64,000 nucleotides of DNA, from NCBI GenBank assembly GCA_024516155.1, contig JAJJXM010000012.1, positions 558,001 through 622,000 on the forward strand, written 5' to 3'. Positions 33,080-45,000 of this stretch are shown here, in pieces. The position numbers were made by a program, and so were the translations under genes. The number at the start of each line of letters is the position of its first letter. The first letter of the stretch is position 1. The notes beneath the pieces were generated by a model. The model was not told the DNA's origin and did no database searches. It worked only from the letters and a program-made list of their open reading frames with translations. The stretch is from Pyronema omphalodes (lineage: Eukaryota; Ascomycota; Pezizomycetes; Pezizales; Pyronemataceae).

Positions 33080-34980
33080 TATTTTACGACAGTATGTTAC
33101 GATACGGATACGGATGATTTGAGCGACGAATGAGGAGAAGATTTCTTTACGATAGATGAACGAGAACGAGAATGGAAACGAGAATGAGAACGATTTTGAT
33201 TTATTGAGGATTACGATGTATGTCAATAACGAGTTTATACAACGAATACCGTCTACGTTAATTCGATACGCGCCATGACAACGACAAGGACAACGACAAC
33301 ATAAACGAGAACGACAACTACAACGATAACGGCAATGACAACGAATACCAATCCTCACGCCTAATGGATCACCGGAACCCCTGGGAGCCCAGAGCACGAC
33401 CTCAAACATCACGACCTCCAAGATAATCTGAATGCCACTTTTACGTTTAAAATGCTCGGTTCCAAAACACCAGCTTTGTTATGCCTCATGACCGAAATAA
33501 TGGTACTCCTCGACACAAGTGTAACTTGAAGAGTAATCATATGCGGTGCCGGAATACGTCTCTGCGCTCTCAAGTTATGTTATGATGAACCGAGGAATGT
33601 GAGCGGATGCAGGGTGGATGGATGGGTTGGTGGGTAGTGTTGATGTTGAAAGAAATGTATAATTGCAAGGCGAAGGGAGGGGAGAGGGGTGGGGTGGAGG
33701 GTGGATGATACGCCGTTGATGATCATTGTCTTTCATGATATTTCTTTGACTATGTCCTTTATGGCACTTTACGGCACTTTTTAACAATCACGATACTTCT
33801 TTCACGATACTTCTTTCACGATACCTCTTTCACAATACTTCTTTAACGATACTTCTTTAACGATCTTCTTTCACGATACTTATTTCACGACGATTCCTGC
33901 ACGTTTCTTTGACACGAACAAGCTCTTTCACGAAACAACCTCTATATAACGAACGTCTTACGCCCAAAGTACCCCCATGACAACGAGAAAAAGAAGAAAC
34001 TTAACGATGAATGATAAGACGAAAGACGATTCACGAGGAAAAGAAGAAAGATAGTTCATGATACGAAAAGTCAACTTTTACGAGGAAAAAGAAAACGGTA
34101 TGAATCAACGGATTTATGAGCCAACGGAATTATGGATTCACGGATTCACGGACTCACGGACTCGCGAAAGATATCATGTGGAAAATGATGGAATGATGGT
34201 ATTGAAAAAAGACCTTACGTCGAAAATGTTACGCCGGAAAGAATCTTACGCCCAAAAGCCTTACGTCGAAAAGAATGATACGTCGAAAAGAATGATACGT
34301 CGAAAAGAATGATACGTCGAAAAGAATGATACGTCGAAAAGAATGATACGTCGAAAAGAATGATACGTCGAAAAGAATGATACGTCGAAAAGAATGATAC
34401 GTCGAAAAGAATGATACGTCGAAAAGAATGATACGCCAAAAGCCTTACGCCAAAAAACTGTTAGTCAAAAAATTATGTCGAAAAGAATCGTACGTCAAAT
34501 AACTTATGGTTACGATTACCGGAAACTTGAACAAGCTTCGGTGAGATATGACAAGTTTTAATGAGCTGCGATGAGCTATGATGAGCTATGATGAGCTATG
34601 ATGAGCTGTAACGAACTGTAACGAGCAATAATGTATAAAACAACTGATTTTATATGATGTTAATGGGAATTTATTATGGATATGGTTATGGATAAAGATA
34701 TGGTTATTGTTATGGTTATGGGCTTATGTATAGTGTATTGGCTTATGGTTATCGTTATGGTTATGATTACAGATATGGTTATGGTATTATGGCTATGTAT
34801 AGTGTTATGGGCTTATGGTTATGATACAGATATGGAATTATGGGTTATGCTTATGATAGAGATACAGATATGGTTATGGTTATGGTTTTATGTATAATTT
34901 TATGGATTTATGGCATGATTTTATGTAAAGCAATTATGAGTTTACGACATTATTTTTATGGTTATGGTTATAGTTACGAT
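33080..34980. repeat. Domain of ACGA / TTATGG short-period repeats
   Basis: Almost 2 kb in which successive short motifs dominate: GAACGAGAATGA (33150-33200), ACGACAACGACA (33270-33345), TTTCACGATACTTC (33790-33890), CACGGACTCACGGA (34135-34165), the 17-bp minisatellite, ATGAGCTATG (34560-34610) and TTATGGTTATGG (34675-34985). None forms a credible gene. Confidence 0.75.
34263..34432. repeat. 17-bp minisatellite, ten copies
   Basis: Ten head-to-tail copies of ACGTCGAAAAGAATGAT, essentially identical. Since 17 is not a multiple of 3, translation cycles through three frames and yields a repetitive but meaningless protein on either strand. Confidence 0.95.
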
Positions 34981-37659
34981 TATGATAATGCTAGTTTATG
35001 TTCATGTTTCTATACCCTAGCACAACAATATGAAACGCTCGTCGGTTTTCATGCAAACCAAAAGATTTCTGTAAGTTTTAACCAATACATCATCATGTAT
35101 CTACATATCCACAAGAAAGATAATAATATTAGCTACACAACATCTGTTAAAATTTGCTAGGAGAGCCATGTTCTAGGCATAGACTTGACGCCATTAGCAC
35201 ACATCTTGCTGTATATTATTCTCTCTTCTGTCTTACTTCGTTTCATCTACATTAATAACAATCCCTTTCTCCACCTCCACCTCATCTCAATCTCCTCCTT
35301 TCAACAACATCTTCCCAAGATCTTTCTGTGATATGTAATACTCACACACCCAAGCATAACACTTCACTTTCCTTTCTTTTCCTTTGTTACGCAAACCAAA
35401 CAAAACCCCCAACATCAAAAATTAACCCTCCTCACCCCTTCCAACCCCCTTCAAAATCGCAACAATTTTTCATACCCTTCCCTTTCCTCATTTCCTACGT
35501 ACTCTATAAACCCCTCACTTGAGTCGCGTCTAAACTCTTAGATATCTATCTACATGCTTATCAACCTTCTCTGGGCTTTCTATATGATTACCAGGCGGTA
35601 GAAACCTTGTATACTGCATACTCCATTTACAGTTACGGTTAAAGTTTCTGAAGCTGTATGCAGTTTCTGAAGTTGTAGTTGTAGTTAAAGTTGCATCACC
35701 AGGAAGCAACTACTCGGGTACGGAACACCACTGATTACTCACGACCCATCACTAATCTCAAGAGGATCAACGAAGGACCCTCCAACACTCGAAGACCACT
35801 ATTCTTAGCACGCTAATAGTGGCCTCACACTTACATGAATACTTCCTATTGACTTCACACCTCGGATCAATCAACTATCATAAACATTTACTACACTTTA
35901 TCCAACTATTGCATGCTGTCAACAGGAAGTACTCGCTGGTGACGGAAGTTATGTTCATGACCTATCACTCATGACACTACTTCATCCTCCCCCCCCCCCC
36001 CCCCAAAAAAAAAGTATTTCGTTGATGCTTTTTCCTGGTATTGTAATATTTTATTCCAAGCTACTAGAAACTAGTAAGGCAGGATATGGATTGTAATTAT
36101 CACCAAGCACGATAAATAAACGAACCTGTAGAACGTCTATCCGGTGTGGGCTGTATATCAATGAACTATGATTGATGATTCCTAGGAGATCAGTAGATCA
36201 GTAAATCAGTAAATCAGTAGATGCTAATCTCCAAATCCGGTATGCGTGTGTAATGGTGTTATAATAGACCTAGCGTAGCCGGTACATACAACCTTTCATA
36301 TTTAGTCTCTGTGTATAAAGTTATTCCAAACTCTGGAATTTATGAATTTAAAGATAGTGATAGCTGATAATCGATGGTGATGACGATATCCACATTCCGA
36401 ATTCATTTCCAAATTCCAAATTTAAAAGACGAAAAAAAAACAGCAAAGCAAACAATACCCAACCATTCCCAACCATTCCCAACCATTCCCAACCATTGCC
36501 CCAAAAGAAAGCCAAATCAACCAATAATCAAGATCAGAAAAGAACAGAAAAGTCCACAAGCAAACCCCCCTTCCCCCATGCATAAAAAAAAGAAAATTCA
36601 AAAGCCCCTATAAGAAAAAAAAAAAAAAGAAATCCCGCTAAAATAAGCTAAAATAATGCACCTAACCTGCTGAGAAAAAGAAGCAGCAAAGAAAAGAAGA
36701 TGAAAGATGAAAGATGAAACGAAAAAATATAATTCGAAATTTGATATTTGAAATTTGATATTCCCTTAAAACAAAGCAGCCTATCCTAAAGAACCTAACC
36801 CCCTAACCTAACTAACGAAAAAAAAAAAAAAAAAAAAAACAAGAAAAAGAAAGAAAAACAAAAAAAAGATCAAGTCAAAGAAACAGGAAAGAATATTTGA
36901 AATCCCCTAAAAAGCACGAAAAAAAAAAAGAAAAAAAAAAAAACAGAATTGAAGTCTCCCTAAAAATAATAAAATAAAATTCGAAATTCCCTAAAGAAAA
37001 AAAAACGCAGAAGCAAAAAAAGAAGCAAAGATAAACCTAGCTCAACCTAGCTAAGAGTAAAGTAAAAGCAAAGATGCAATCGAGAATGAATACGAATAGT
37101 AGCCAACAATCAATCAAAAAAAAAAGAGCACGAGAAAAAAAAAATGAAAAAAAGCCACTGATAATAATACAACACAGCAGAACGGAACACAGAAGAAACA
37201 TAGCATAAAAAATAACAATAGTACCCCTCAAGAAGCAAAAGAAGAAAAAGATGAAAAAAGAAGAGAAGAAAAAAGAAGAGATGAAAAAAAAGATGAAAAA
37301 AAAAAGATGAAAAATGGTATATGAAGAAAAAGCAAAACAAATCAAAAACCCAGAACTCCTTCATCGCGCCGTCCGAACCTTAATTGCAAGTAAATAGACC
37401 ACAAACAAACAAAGCAAACAAAGAAAAAAAAAACAATGATTGAAACTCCTGCGCAAAAAATGTTTCCGCCTGGTATGGGTAAGCACTCTCTCCGTGCCCC
37501 TATCGCCGCCTGCTTCCCAGTCTGACTGTCGTTCTCACGGCGGTTAATCATCCATGCCTTCATGCATTTATGCATCTAGCAATTCCACCGCTGCCAGCCC
37601 TCAACCCTTAACCACCTCCTCCCCACGTTAAGCTTTCTCGCAGCCTGACAGCCAACAGC

Positions 37660-39729
37660 TTAAACCACCACCCTCATCTTAGTCCCCACAAATCCCCTTC
37701 TATTCCTTCCCGTCCGTCTACTAAGCCAATTCCACTTCAACGTTCTCCCCAACTCATCAATCAAACCCTGTTTCTCATCTCCGGTTCCCGCCGCTGCGAG
37801 TATAGACACACACTGCAACATACGTCCTACAACTTCCATGCCTTCTTCCTGATTCCTAGAAAAGTCCATCTGCAGTCTCGAGAAGAGCATTTTCAAGCGA
37901 TCATAAATCGGCAAAACAATACAATCTCTAACCGCAATCATGATAAGTCTTCTTACATCCAGACCCAAAGGAGTAACTTCTAGAGTACTGCCGAAAAATT
38001 CCTTTGCATCATGAGGTTTCAGAACCGTTCCAGAGCCTTTAAATTCTTGTTGTAAGGGTAATAAAACGGCTTCTAGATATGGGGTTGTATATCCAAAGAC
38101 CAATTGCCAGATTTCTACTAGTCGGGTAAGAAGTCTTTCATCTGGAAGTTTGGATAATTGAGGTTCGATGTTGCTCATGCCGGTTTCTAATAACTGGCGA
38201 ATATCGGCGAGGAGTTGTACTGGATCGCGTCTTTCTACACAGCGCCGGATATGTAGGGTGACTTGTTTATTTAAATCCTCGACGGTAGATCGGAGGGGTT
38301 CTCCAACGAATAATGGTAGCACCCGGGAACATAGGAATGGCCAGGCATCTTGGGCTGTTAGGTCGAGAGGTTCTTCGTAGCTTGCGCCTAAGGCAGATTT
38401 TAATGCTTTGGAAGTTTTTAGGGTTAGGTCCGAGGACTTTGGAAGATCGGATTTGGTAGACGGCGAGCTGGGACCAAAGGAATAAAGGGAGATGTTGGAT
38501 GTGTCGGCCATTTTGCTATTGGAAGCGGAGGAGGAAAAGGTGGAGTGGTGATGGTGGTCTTTGTCGCGAGATCGCAGAAAGTGCGGACGGTGGAGGGTTT
38601 TGTCTTTCTTTTCTTTGGTACTGCTTGTAGTTGTTGTTAGAGTTAGAGAACTGAGTTGACTGAGTTGACCAAGAGGATTGTTGTCGCGATCTCTCTCCCG
38701 GTCGCGGCTTTGCAAGTCTCGCTCCCGTTCAACATCTCGTAAGGAAAGCTCCTTAAAGCCACGTTCAATTAGTGGGGGGGATCCGGAGTATGATTGCACC
38801 GGGTTCGGGGGGTATCCCCCATTAATTCCATTTCCATTAAAGGAATTATTTAATGAGTTGACTTCCGGATTAGTGTTAACCAAAGTAGATGAGGCACTAA
38901 AACCTGAAGCCAGGCTTGAAAAGCTAGGTCTCCGGGAATCATCTAGACCTTTTGATACCATAGGAGTGAGTCGCGGTATTGGAGCCGAGATTTGTCCGAG
39001 CTTGTTAGGGCTGGGAAGGGGTCTTAGCGCCTTGTCTATTCCTGGAGTACCTATTTTTCCTGGTTTAGAAGAAGAACCAAAGATTTTCATTTTCCCCTCT
39101 TTTTTAGAGGCGACCTGAGTTGGCGCAGAGGTAGATGGGGAATTCAATCCATGGCGTGAAGAAGAAGAGCTTTGTTGAGTATGAGGTCTAACTTGTGGGA
39201 TGTTAACCGCGGCGGTTGTCAAACTCGAATAAACCATATTTGCTGCAGCACCTGCAACCCCGTGATTGCTCATTACAGACCCTTGTATAGGAGGCGTCGC
39301 AGGAGATGGTTCGGTCGCGGACCGTTTTCGCATTGAAGAGTGCATCGCGTATGCAGCGGCGACCTGCGATGGCTGCTGGGCTGGGGGTGCTTGCGCGGGG
39401 TGCGTGAGTGTTGGCTCGAAATATCCGGGGCCTTGTCGCAGTTGGTGGTTTGCGATAGCAGCACGAGGGGACGTGTGTTGCGCAGCAGTAGCAGCAACTG
39501 GGGGAGCTGTATGAGCGGCAGATCGTGATGGAGGACGAGGTGTCGTAGGAGGTATGAGAGTAATTGTTGATGTGGAGGAGTTTGAAAAGTTGGTGAATGG
39601 CATCCGGGAGCTCGATCGCGCCGACGATGTGGACGAGATAGATGAGACAGAGGGGGATCGCCCGTGTCCTGATGCTGCGGGGATCGGTGGAGGCGGGGGA
39701 AGTTGACCCCCTCGACGGCCAGACTGCAT
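37660..39729 (-). CDS. hbrB: HbrB / Bit61 / PRR5-type TORC2 subunit
   Basis: Single exon, 689 residues. The N-terminal 440 residues are disordered and rich in Ser, Pro, Thr and Ala, with a basic-acidic repeat ERERDLQSRDRERDRD and a His run. The conserved domain spans about 455-650: PFLCSRVLPLFVGEPLRSTV, EDLNKQVTLHIRRCV, LPDERLLTRLVEIWQLVFGY, TPYLEAVLLPLQQEF and DVRRLIMIAVRDCIVLP. This is the HbrB domain, first known from hyphal-branching mutants of Aspergillus and shared with yeast Bit61 and human PRR5/Protor, accessory subunits of TOR complex 2 at the plasma membrane. No intron is visible. The C-terminus (RRTGRNRRGFVGTKMRVVV) is basic. The gene runs in the same direction as the HMG-CoA lyase gene but is 1.3 kb away from it. 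Confidence 0.9.
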   Translation of the reverse strand: MQSGRRGGQLPPPPPIPAASGHGRSPSVSSISSTSSARSSSRMPFTNFSNSSTSTITLIPPTTPRPPSRSAAHTAPPVAATAAQHTSPRAAIANHQLRQGPGYFEPTLTHPAQAPPAQQPSQVAAAYAMHSSMRKRSATEPSPATPPIQGSVMSNHGVAGAAANMVYSSLTTAAVNIPQVRPHTQQSSSSSRHGLNSPSTSAPTQVASKKEGKMKIFGSSSKPGKIGTPGIDKALRPLPSPNKLGQISAPIPRLTPMVSKGLDDSRRPSFSSLASGFSASSTLVNTNPEVNSLNNSFNGNGINGGYPPNPVQSYSGSPPLIERGFKELSLRDVERERDLQSRDRERDRDNNPLGQLSQLSSLTLTTTTSSTKEKKDKTLHRPHFLRSRDKDHHHHSTFSSSASNSKMADTSNISLYSFGPSSPSTKSDLPKSSDLTLKTSKALKSALGASYEEPLDLTAQDAWPFLCSRVLPLFVGEPLRSTVEDLNKQVTLHIRRCVERRDPVQLLADIRQLLETGMSNIEPQLSKLPDERLLTRLVEIWQLVFGYTTPYLEAVLLPLQQEFKGSGTVLKPHDAKEFFGSTLEVTPLGLDVRRLIMIAVRDCIVLPIYDRLKMLFSRLQMDFSRNQEEGMEVVGRMLQCVSILAAAGTGDEKQGLIDELGRTLKWNWLSRRTGRNRRGFVGTKMRVVV

Positions 39730-41021
39730 CGTCGCGGACGATTGCGGAGACTTCGATTAAGCGTGCGGAGGGATAGTAATCGTTATGTCGACGAGGCGGT
39801 GATGATTTTGTCTTTGCGGCGTGGACATGAAACCGTTGTCGGGCGGGGAAGACAAGAGGTGATCGGGTTTGGCGTGGTGAGGAGGTGTGGAGTAGGACGC
39901 AGTTCGGTTGGCTGTGGTGATGTAACTAGCAGCAACTAGCTGTCGCACTTTTTCTGGTGATGCGTGTCCGGTGGAGAGAGGGGCAGAGCTTTGAGACGGA
40001 GTATAAAAAAACGAGTGAAACAGTTTGATTGCAGTAATAGCAAAAAATACACTATTTTGCCGCCGCCGTGATCCCCCCCACTCTGATAGTGTTGGAGTCT
40101 TGGATTCTGTAATATGAGAAAAAGTCTAATTTTGGAAAATTTTGGGGGGAGGAATGGGTGGATTCAGCAGTTTCAAAGCTCTGTTCCCGGAAGCAGTGGG
40201 GCTGTGTTTAAACTTACAGGTCAGGTATAAGATAGTCCGGGTAAATGGCCATGAAATCCTTTTCGTCAAGTGTATTAAAAGCCATATTGTAAGGATTTCT
40301 ACTATACATAATAATTTAATTTACTTTCATCAATATGTTTTATATCATCTAATGCATCCATATTTCTTTATAGACGGTATATCATGTATATCTAACCTAT
40401 TTACCAAAGCCGTAATCAGAGCTTGGGCGGTGAATTAGAGTTCATTATCTGCTAATCAGAACAGTTTAATTTGCGTGGAATAAAGTTATCTTCAGGGTAT
40501 CTGCGCTATGTAGAAGACAAGGAGCATCCAATTAATGTCTCCTTCCGCTGCCGTGCAGTTTCACATACTCGTTGAGTTACCTCGAGAAGGGAAAAGATCT
40601 CGATGATGGGCGAATCTGGGAAGAATAATCAGCCATGTTACGTAGTCCAAAGTGCAGATTAACAGTGGATAATACATTAATACCCGATGATATACACATC
40701 CACTTATGAAGCTAAACTCGCATAAAAATGCATCTCCTAAAAAGTGGAATTTTTGACGTCATACAAAATCACTTCAATGCTTCAGACTCACCGACTCGTA
40801 CAAAAACAGACAGTTTATTCTACGTATCTAGATCCAAACCATAAATCCCAAACCAAAGAAAAAAATATATATAGCGCCGTTCTAAACACCCACAAATCGC
40901 CTTGCAAAAGCAAAAAAAAAAAAAAAAAGTAAACATCAAACAAAACCTCCCAGCTCCAGCTCTAACTCCCGAAATCCAAACCAAATGCAAACAAAAATAT
41001 CAGTTAAACAGCCCTTCACTT
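39730..41021. other. Intergenic, HMG-CoA lyase to HbrB
   Basis: 1.3 kb. 39730-40010 is moderately GC-rich and is presumably the HbrB promoter. The middle is AT-rich without a supported gene. A 17-A run lies at 40912-40928, close to the 3' end of the HMG-CoA lyase gene. Confidence 0.6.
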
Positions 41022-42068
41022 TCAAATAGATCCCCTAGTACCAGCAAGAGCCTTTCCAACCCTACTTCCATTCCCCCTACCCAACACCTTCGAAATCCAC
41101 TCTCCAATCCTAGCCACCGCCTCGAGATCCACTCCCGTCTTAACTCCAGTTCCCTCCAAGAAGTAGACCAAATCCTCCGTCGCCACATTTCCAGTAGCAC
41201 CCTTGGAATAAGGACAACCTCCCAAACCACCCACGCTCGAATCAAAGGTCCTAATTCCATGTTCCAATGCCACAAAGGAGTTGACAATAGCCTGTCCATA
41301 AGTATCATGGAAATGCGCCGCCAATCTCTCCGGCTTAATCCCTCTTTCCTGCACCAAATGCCGAAGTAGCTTGTCGACGGTACCGGGAGTTCCAACTCCA
41401 TTAGTATCTCCCAACGAAACCTCATAACATCCCATCTCCAACAACTTCTCCACAACATTTCCAACAGCCTGAGGTGAAGTAGGTCCACTGTAAGGGCAGC
41501 TAATCACCATGCTAACATATCCACGGATCTGAAGCCCATGTTCCAAAGCCGATTCCACCACCGGTCTAAACCTTCTCAAACTTTCCTCAATTCCACAATT
41601 AAGGTTTTTAATCGAGAATTCCTCACTCGCCGAAGCAAAAATTGCAATTTCATTCCCTTTTGCAGCCGTTCCTTTTACCCCCAACATAGTTTCCAATCCT
41701 TTAATATTGGGTACCAAATAACTGTACGTAATACCATCATCCTGACCCATAGTCTGAGCCTTTTCTCTTCTTTCCTTTTCCAGAATCTCCAGAATTGATC
41801 CTGTGTTAGCCATTTGCGGTACCCATTTAGGCGAAACGAATGATCCGGCTTCGATGTGTGTTAATCCGGTTTTCGATAATTTGTTTAAAAGCTCTAGTTT
41901 TGTTGCTAGAGGGATAACGGCTTTTTCGTTCTGTAGACCGTCCCGCGCTCCGACTTCCACGATGCGAACGGATGCGCCGGTGAAAGAAGATGGCATGGAC
42001 GTCAAGCTGCGGCTGAAACGACGGGACATGTTGCTGGATAGAGTACGAAGAAGAGGGGGACGCGTCAT
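41022..42068 (-). CDS. Hydroxymethylglutaryl-CoA lyase, mitochondrial
   Basis: Single exon, 348 residues from the ATG at 42068. Upstream in-frame codons contain no ATG, only TTG at 42158, so this start is preferred. The enzyme cleaves HMG-CoA to acetyl-CoA and acetoacetate, the last step of leucine catabolism. The leader MTRPPLLRTLSSNMSRRFSR is basic and Ser-rich, as for mitochondrial import. Family blocks are VRIVEVGARDGLQNE (substrate and metal site), GSFVSPKWVPQMA, CPYSGPTSP, EVSLGDTNGVGTPG, HFHDTYGQA (metal His pair) and the signature SSVGGLGGCPYSKGATGN with the catalytic Cys285. The C-terminus lacks a clear peroxisomal tripeptide. All catalytic residues are present. Confidence 0.94.
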   Translation of the reverse strand: MTRPPLLRTLSSNMSRRFSRSLTSMPSSFTGASVRIVEVGARDGLQNEKAVIPLATKLELLNKLSKTGLTHIEAGSFVSPKWVPQMANTGSILEILEKERREKAQTMGQDDGITYSYLVPNIKGLETMLGVKGTAAKGNEIAIFASASEEFSIKNLNCGIEESLRRFRPVVESALEHGLQIRGYVSMVISCPYSGPTSPQAVGNVVEKLLEMGCYEVSLGDTNGVGTPGTVDKLLRHLVQERGIKPERLAAHFHDTYGQAIVNSFVALEHGIRTFDSSVGGLGGCPYSKGATGNVATEDLVYFLEGTGVKTGVDLEAVARIGEWISKVLGRGNGSRVGKALAGTRGSI

Positions 42069-45000
42069 TGTTGGGTTTTTTGTTCTGGTTATGAGGATTT
42101 TGAAAATAATTGGATGATGTAAGCTGGTAAAGTAGGAGAGCAAGCGATGGGTGAGCAATAGATGATAGCGGTGTTGTTTTTGGTGGGGTTTAGTGAGATA
42201 CGTTTGCTGCGGCGCTCGGAGGTTCGGTCGGAGGTAAGGAGATCTGTAAGAAAGGGTATCTTCGCTGTGTAAGATGAAGAAGCACAGTTGGATTCGGGGT
42301 CTGTATGGTTGTGTTGAATAAACTGAGAGGGGGGGAGGGTAGAGGATCTAGCCGAGGCTGCCGAGCTACAGGAGCTTCGCGCCCGTGTGACGTAAGTTGC
42401 AGGTTGGGTTAGCTAAAGGCTAAGGAAGGAAGCTTTGCCACCCCACATGAACACGCACTCGGCTGCGGGGTAGCTCCGTTTTCGCTGGCTGGTATAGGAA
42501 ACTTTTGTGGGGTAAAGCTTTTGTGAAGCTTCGCAACGTTTCGCAACGTTTCGCAAAGCCTTGTAAATCTTCGGAGTGATGGAAACTAATGGGACTAAGA
42601 GGCAAAGTACAGAAGTGATGGGGAATTTATACATAGCAACATGCAGTTGGTGAGGCACAGTGACACACAACAAGCTTACGAAGAAGCAACCAACAATGAT
42701 GATCACAAGACATCTTGTCGGAGCCTTGGTTTTGTAAAATATCGATATCTTATACAGCTTTCCGAGATCGAGAGTCAATTTTTGACTCTCATCCCATTAG
42801 CGTACTGTAGTATCCTACATCACAAAAAAGCACCGGCCGAAAATGACACATTCTGTCTTGTCTTGTACTTGTCTCGTCTTTCCTTGTCTCTTATTCGACT
42901 TACTTAGCATTAATATTCGTGGCACCACCCATAAGCTCCGTGGCTACCTGACACTCCGCACCTCGGTAACCCAGTGTACAGTGTAAGGTTTTTCTACAAC
43001 CAAACCAAAACAGTTCTCATAGGCATAGGTATGGGCATACATAGGCATGAGTTTATCAATACCCGGATCCCGAAAGCCATCCATCCGAGCCATGTGGCTC
43101 AAAGAGTCAAAGTTTAATTATCCGGGGTTCAGAAACACACACACAGAGATCACGATTTTTCGATTGGCTTATGTTTATTCGATTCCCGTACGCTTCAATA
43201 TCACGGGATTTGTGTGGATGACAACTTACCATGACAACCTACCGTGGTAAAATCAGTGGCATGGTACTGTAACCCGAAAAAACTTAATACGTAACCTCAG
43301 TTTCGCTTCCTTGAGACCAGAAGTGTAATAACCACTCCATAGAACAAAATTGGGGGTTTTCATTTCATGTGAAAGTCGAAACTTTGCGGGTTAGCAGGTA
43401 GAAGTTTAAGGCTGGTATTGACCAATCCAGGGCATGCGCCTTGGTGCTTGTTTACTCCTTTCCAGTGATCATCAGATATCACGCTTGTGGATTGATTGTG
43501 AAAATTTTGGAAGCTGTTTTTTGGGAGTTAATGATGTTTTTGTTGTAATTACATAATGCTTACGACAGTGTAGTGTGTATGTTCAATGGTCTCCATACTG
43601 ATTTGGAGATTGGCCACAGAATTGTGTTTGTTAATTGTTGATCAATGAAGTGTCACATTTTGTTTGCACGTCAGACCTTCGCTAATCTTTATTTTAGGAT
43701 TCGAAATGCGGTATAGGCTCTGATTCTTTTCACACGAAGACATAAATCATGCTCTAGGGTGCAAAGAATATTGATACAGTCAGAGTAAGCAATTTCCCTC
43801 GGGCCTATGAATCGCTGCCAACTTGGAATGGCGGTTCATATCCCGCACAAGAAATTTTAAGTATTGTGTATTTATTACACAAAATGATAAATCCATCCAG
43901 TATATCGAAAACTCCTTCTATTATAACCATACGCAGTTATATTCTTAGCCACCCTGCAGATATCACTACCAGTGCATAAAGTCCGGAATCAAGATAACAA
44001 GGGCGTAACCTTCTGTCTTCACCGTAGCAGGTTGTAATTGTAACAATTCCCCAGAAAAAACTAATGCCTCTAACCAACATAACTTTCAAATCTATCAATA
44101 ACATTTACACGTTTACTAACCGCTTCGAGAGTCGATGCAACCTTTTTGTTCGACGTTTCTTCCTCTTTAACCTCATCATTACATCCACTATATCTTTTTT
44201 CCTCCATAAAGAACTGATCATCGAGCTGTAACAATTAGCCACACCCACAACATACCAACCCCTTCATAATTTCGGGTCCGCTCCTTAAACATACATGTCG
44301 AAAGATGCTTCCCGCCTGATGCAAAAAATATGAAGACTGGCTGTATCCCTATATCTTTACAGACTTATACTACCCCCGTCTGGAAACATGATACTCCTAG
44401 GTCCCAGGTTTTCGATTTCCATGACGAACCATATATATGCTGAGGGGGATTTACTTGAGAGGCTTTGGGGGTGAAGATTCTTGGGGTAAAGGTAAATTGC
44501 AGTTGATTTTGTTTTCATTTTATTTTATCTTTTTAGGAGGTTACTAAGGCATGAATCATGATACCGTAAGTTAGCATGTGCGAAAGAGAAAAGGAAACAC
44601 GGTATATACTATACCTGGTACCATAGTGCGGGCGTGCGGGCGTGCACTTGCAATGATCCATGGAATAACATGCGCTTAACAGTCTAGCCGGGCGTAACTT
44701 GAGCCAACCTGGATTATATCGCCTACTCAGCCTAGCCAGGAGAGGAAGTGGGTGGTGAGGGGGGGGGGGGGGGGGGTTGAAAGTTCAAATAATTTTGGTT
44801 ATGCAGTTTTTCTACAACTATTGCTATTGCTATTGATATTCCATATTCTATTTTTTTTTACATATTTCATAACAACATCTCATATCTCATAATTCTACAT
44901 TAACACTGCTTATATTTCAAGATTATTGCAACGTGCTTGGTTCGCCGTGTAATGGAGGTGGATGTTGATGCAGCACGCAGTACATTCATGATCTATATAT

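Larger units (their letters stand above)
28980..37659. other. 8.7-kb gene-poor region
   Basis: No gene is supported. 29160-29830 has GTTGTTGGTGTT repeats and a 13-G run. 29880-32900 is mixed-composition sequence with scattered short frames, the longest ATG-less or below 95 codons. 33000-35000 is dense short-period repeat sequence. 35230-35520 is C/T-rich. 35989-36004 is a 16-C run. 36420-37440 is extremely A-rich, with AAAGAAAAAAAG tracts and AACCATTCCC repeats. The last part is the 3' flank of the HbrB gene. Confidence 0.55.

Noticed and set aside
34215..34439. Repetitive protein frame (YHSFRRIILFDVSFFST repeats)
   Set aside because: It is the translation of the 17-bp minisatellite through three frames, with no sign of a gene.
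37037..37364. Phe-rich minus-strand frames
   Set aside because: They arise from the A-rich plus strand (AAA/GAA read as TTT/TTC) and are low complexity.
42541..42560. CAACGTTTCG direct repeat near 42540 as a regulatory site
   Set aside because: Only two adjacent copies occur, and they lie too far from the HMG-CoA lyase start to argue a function.
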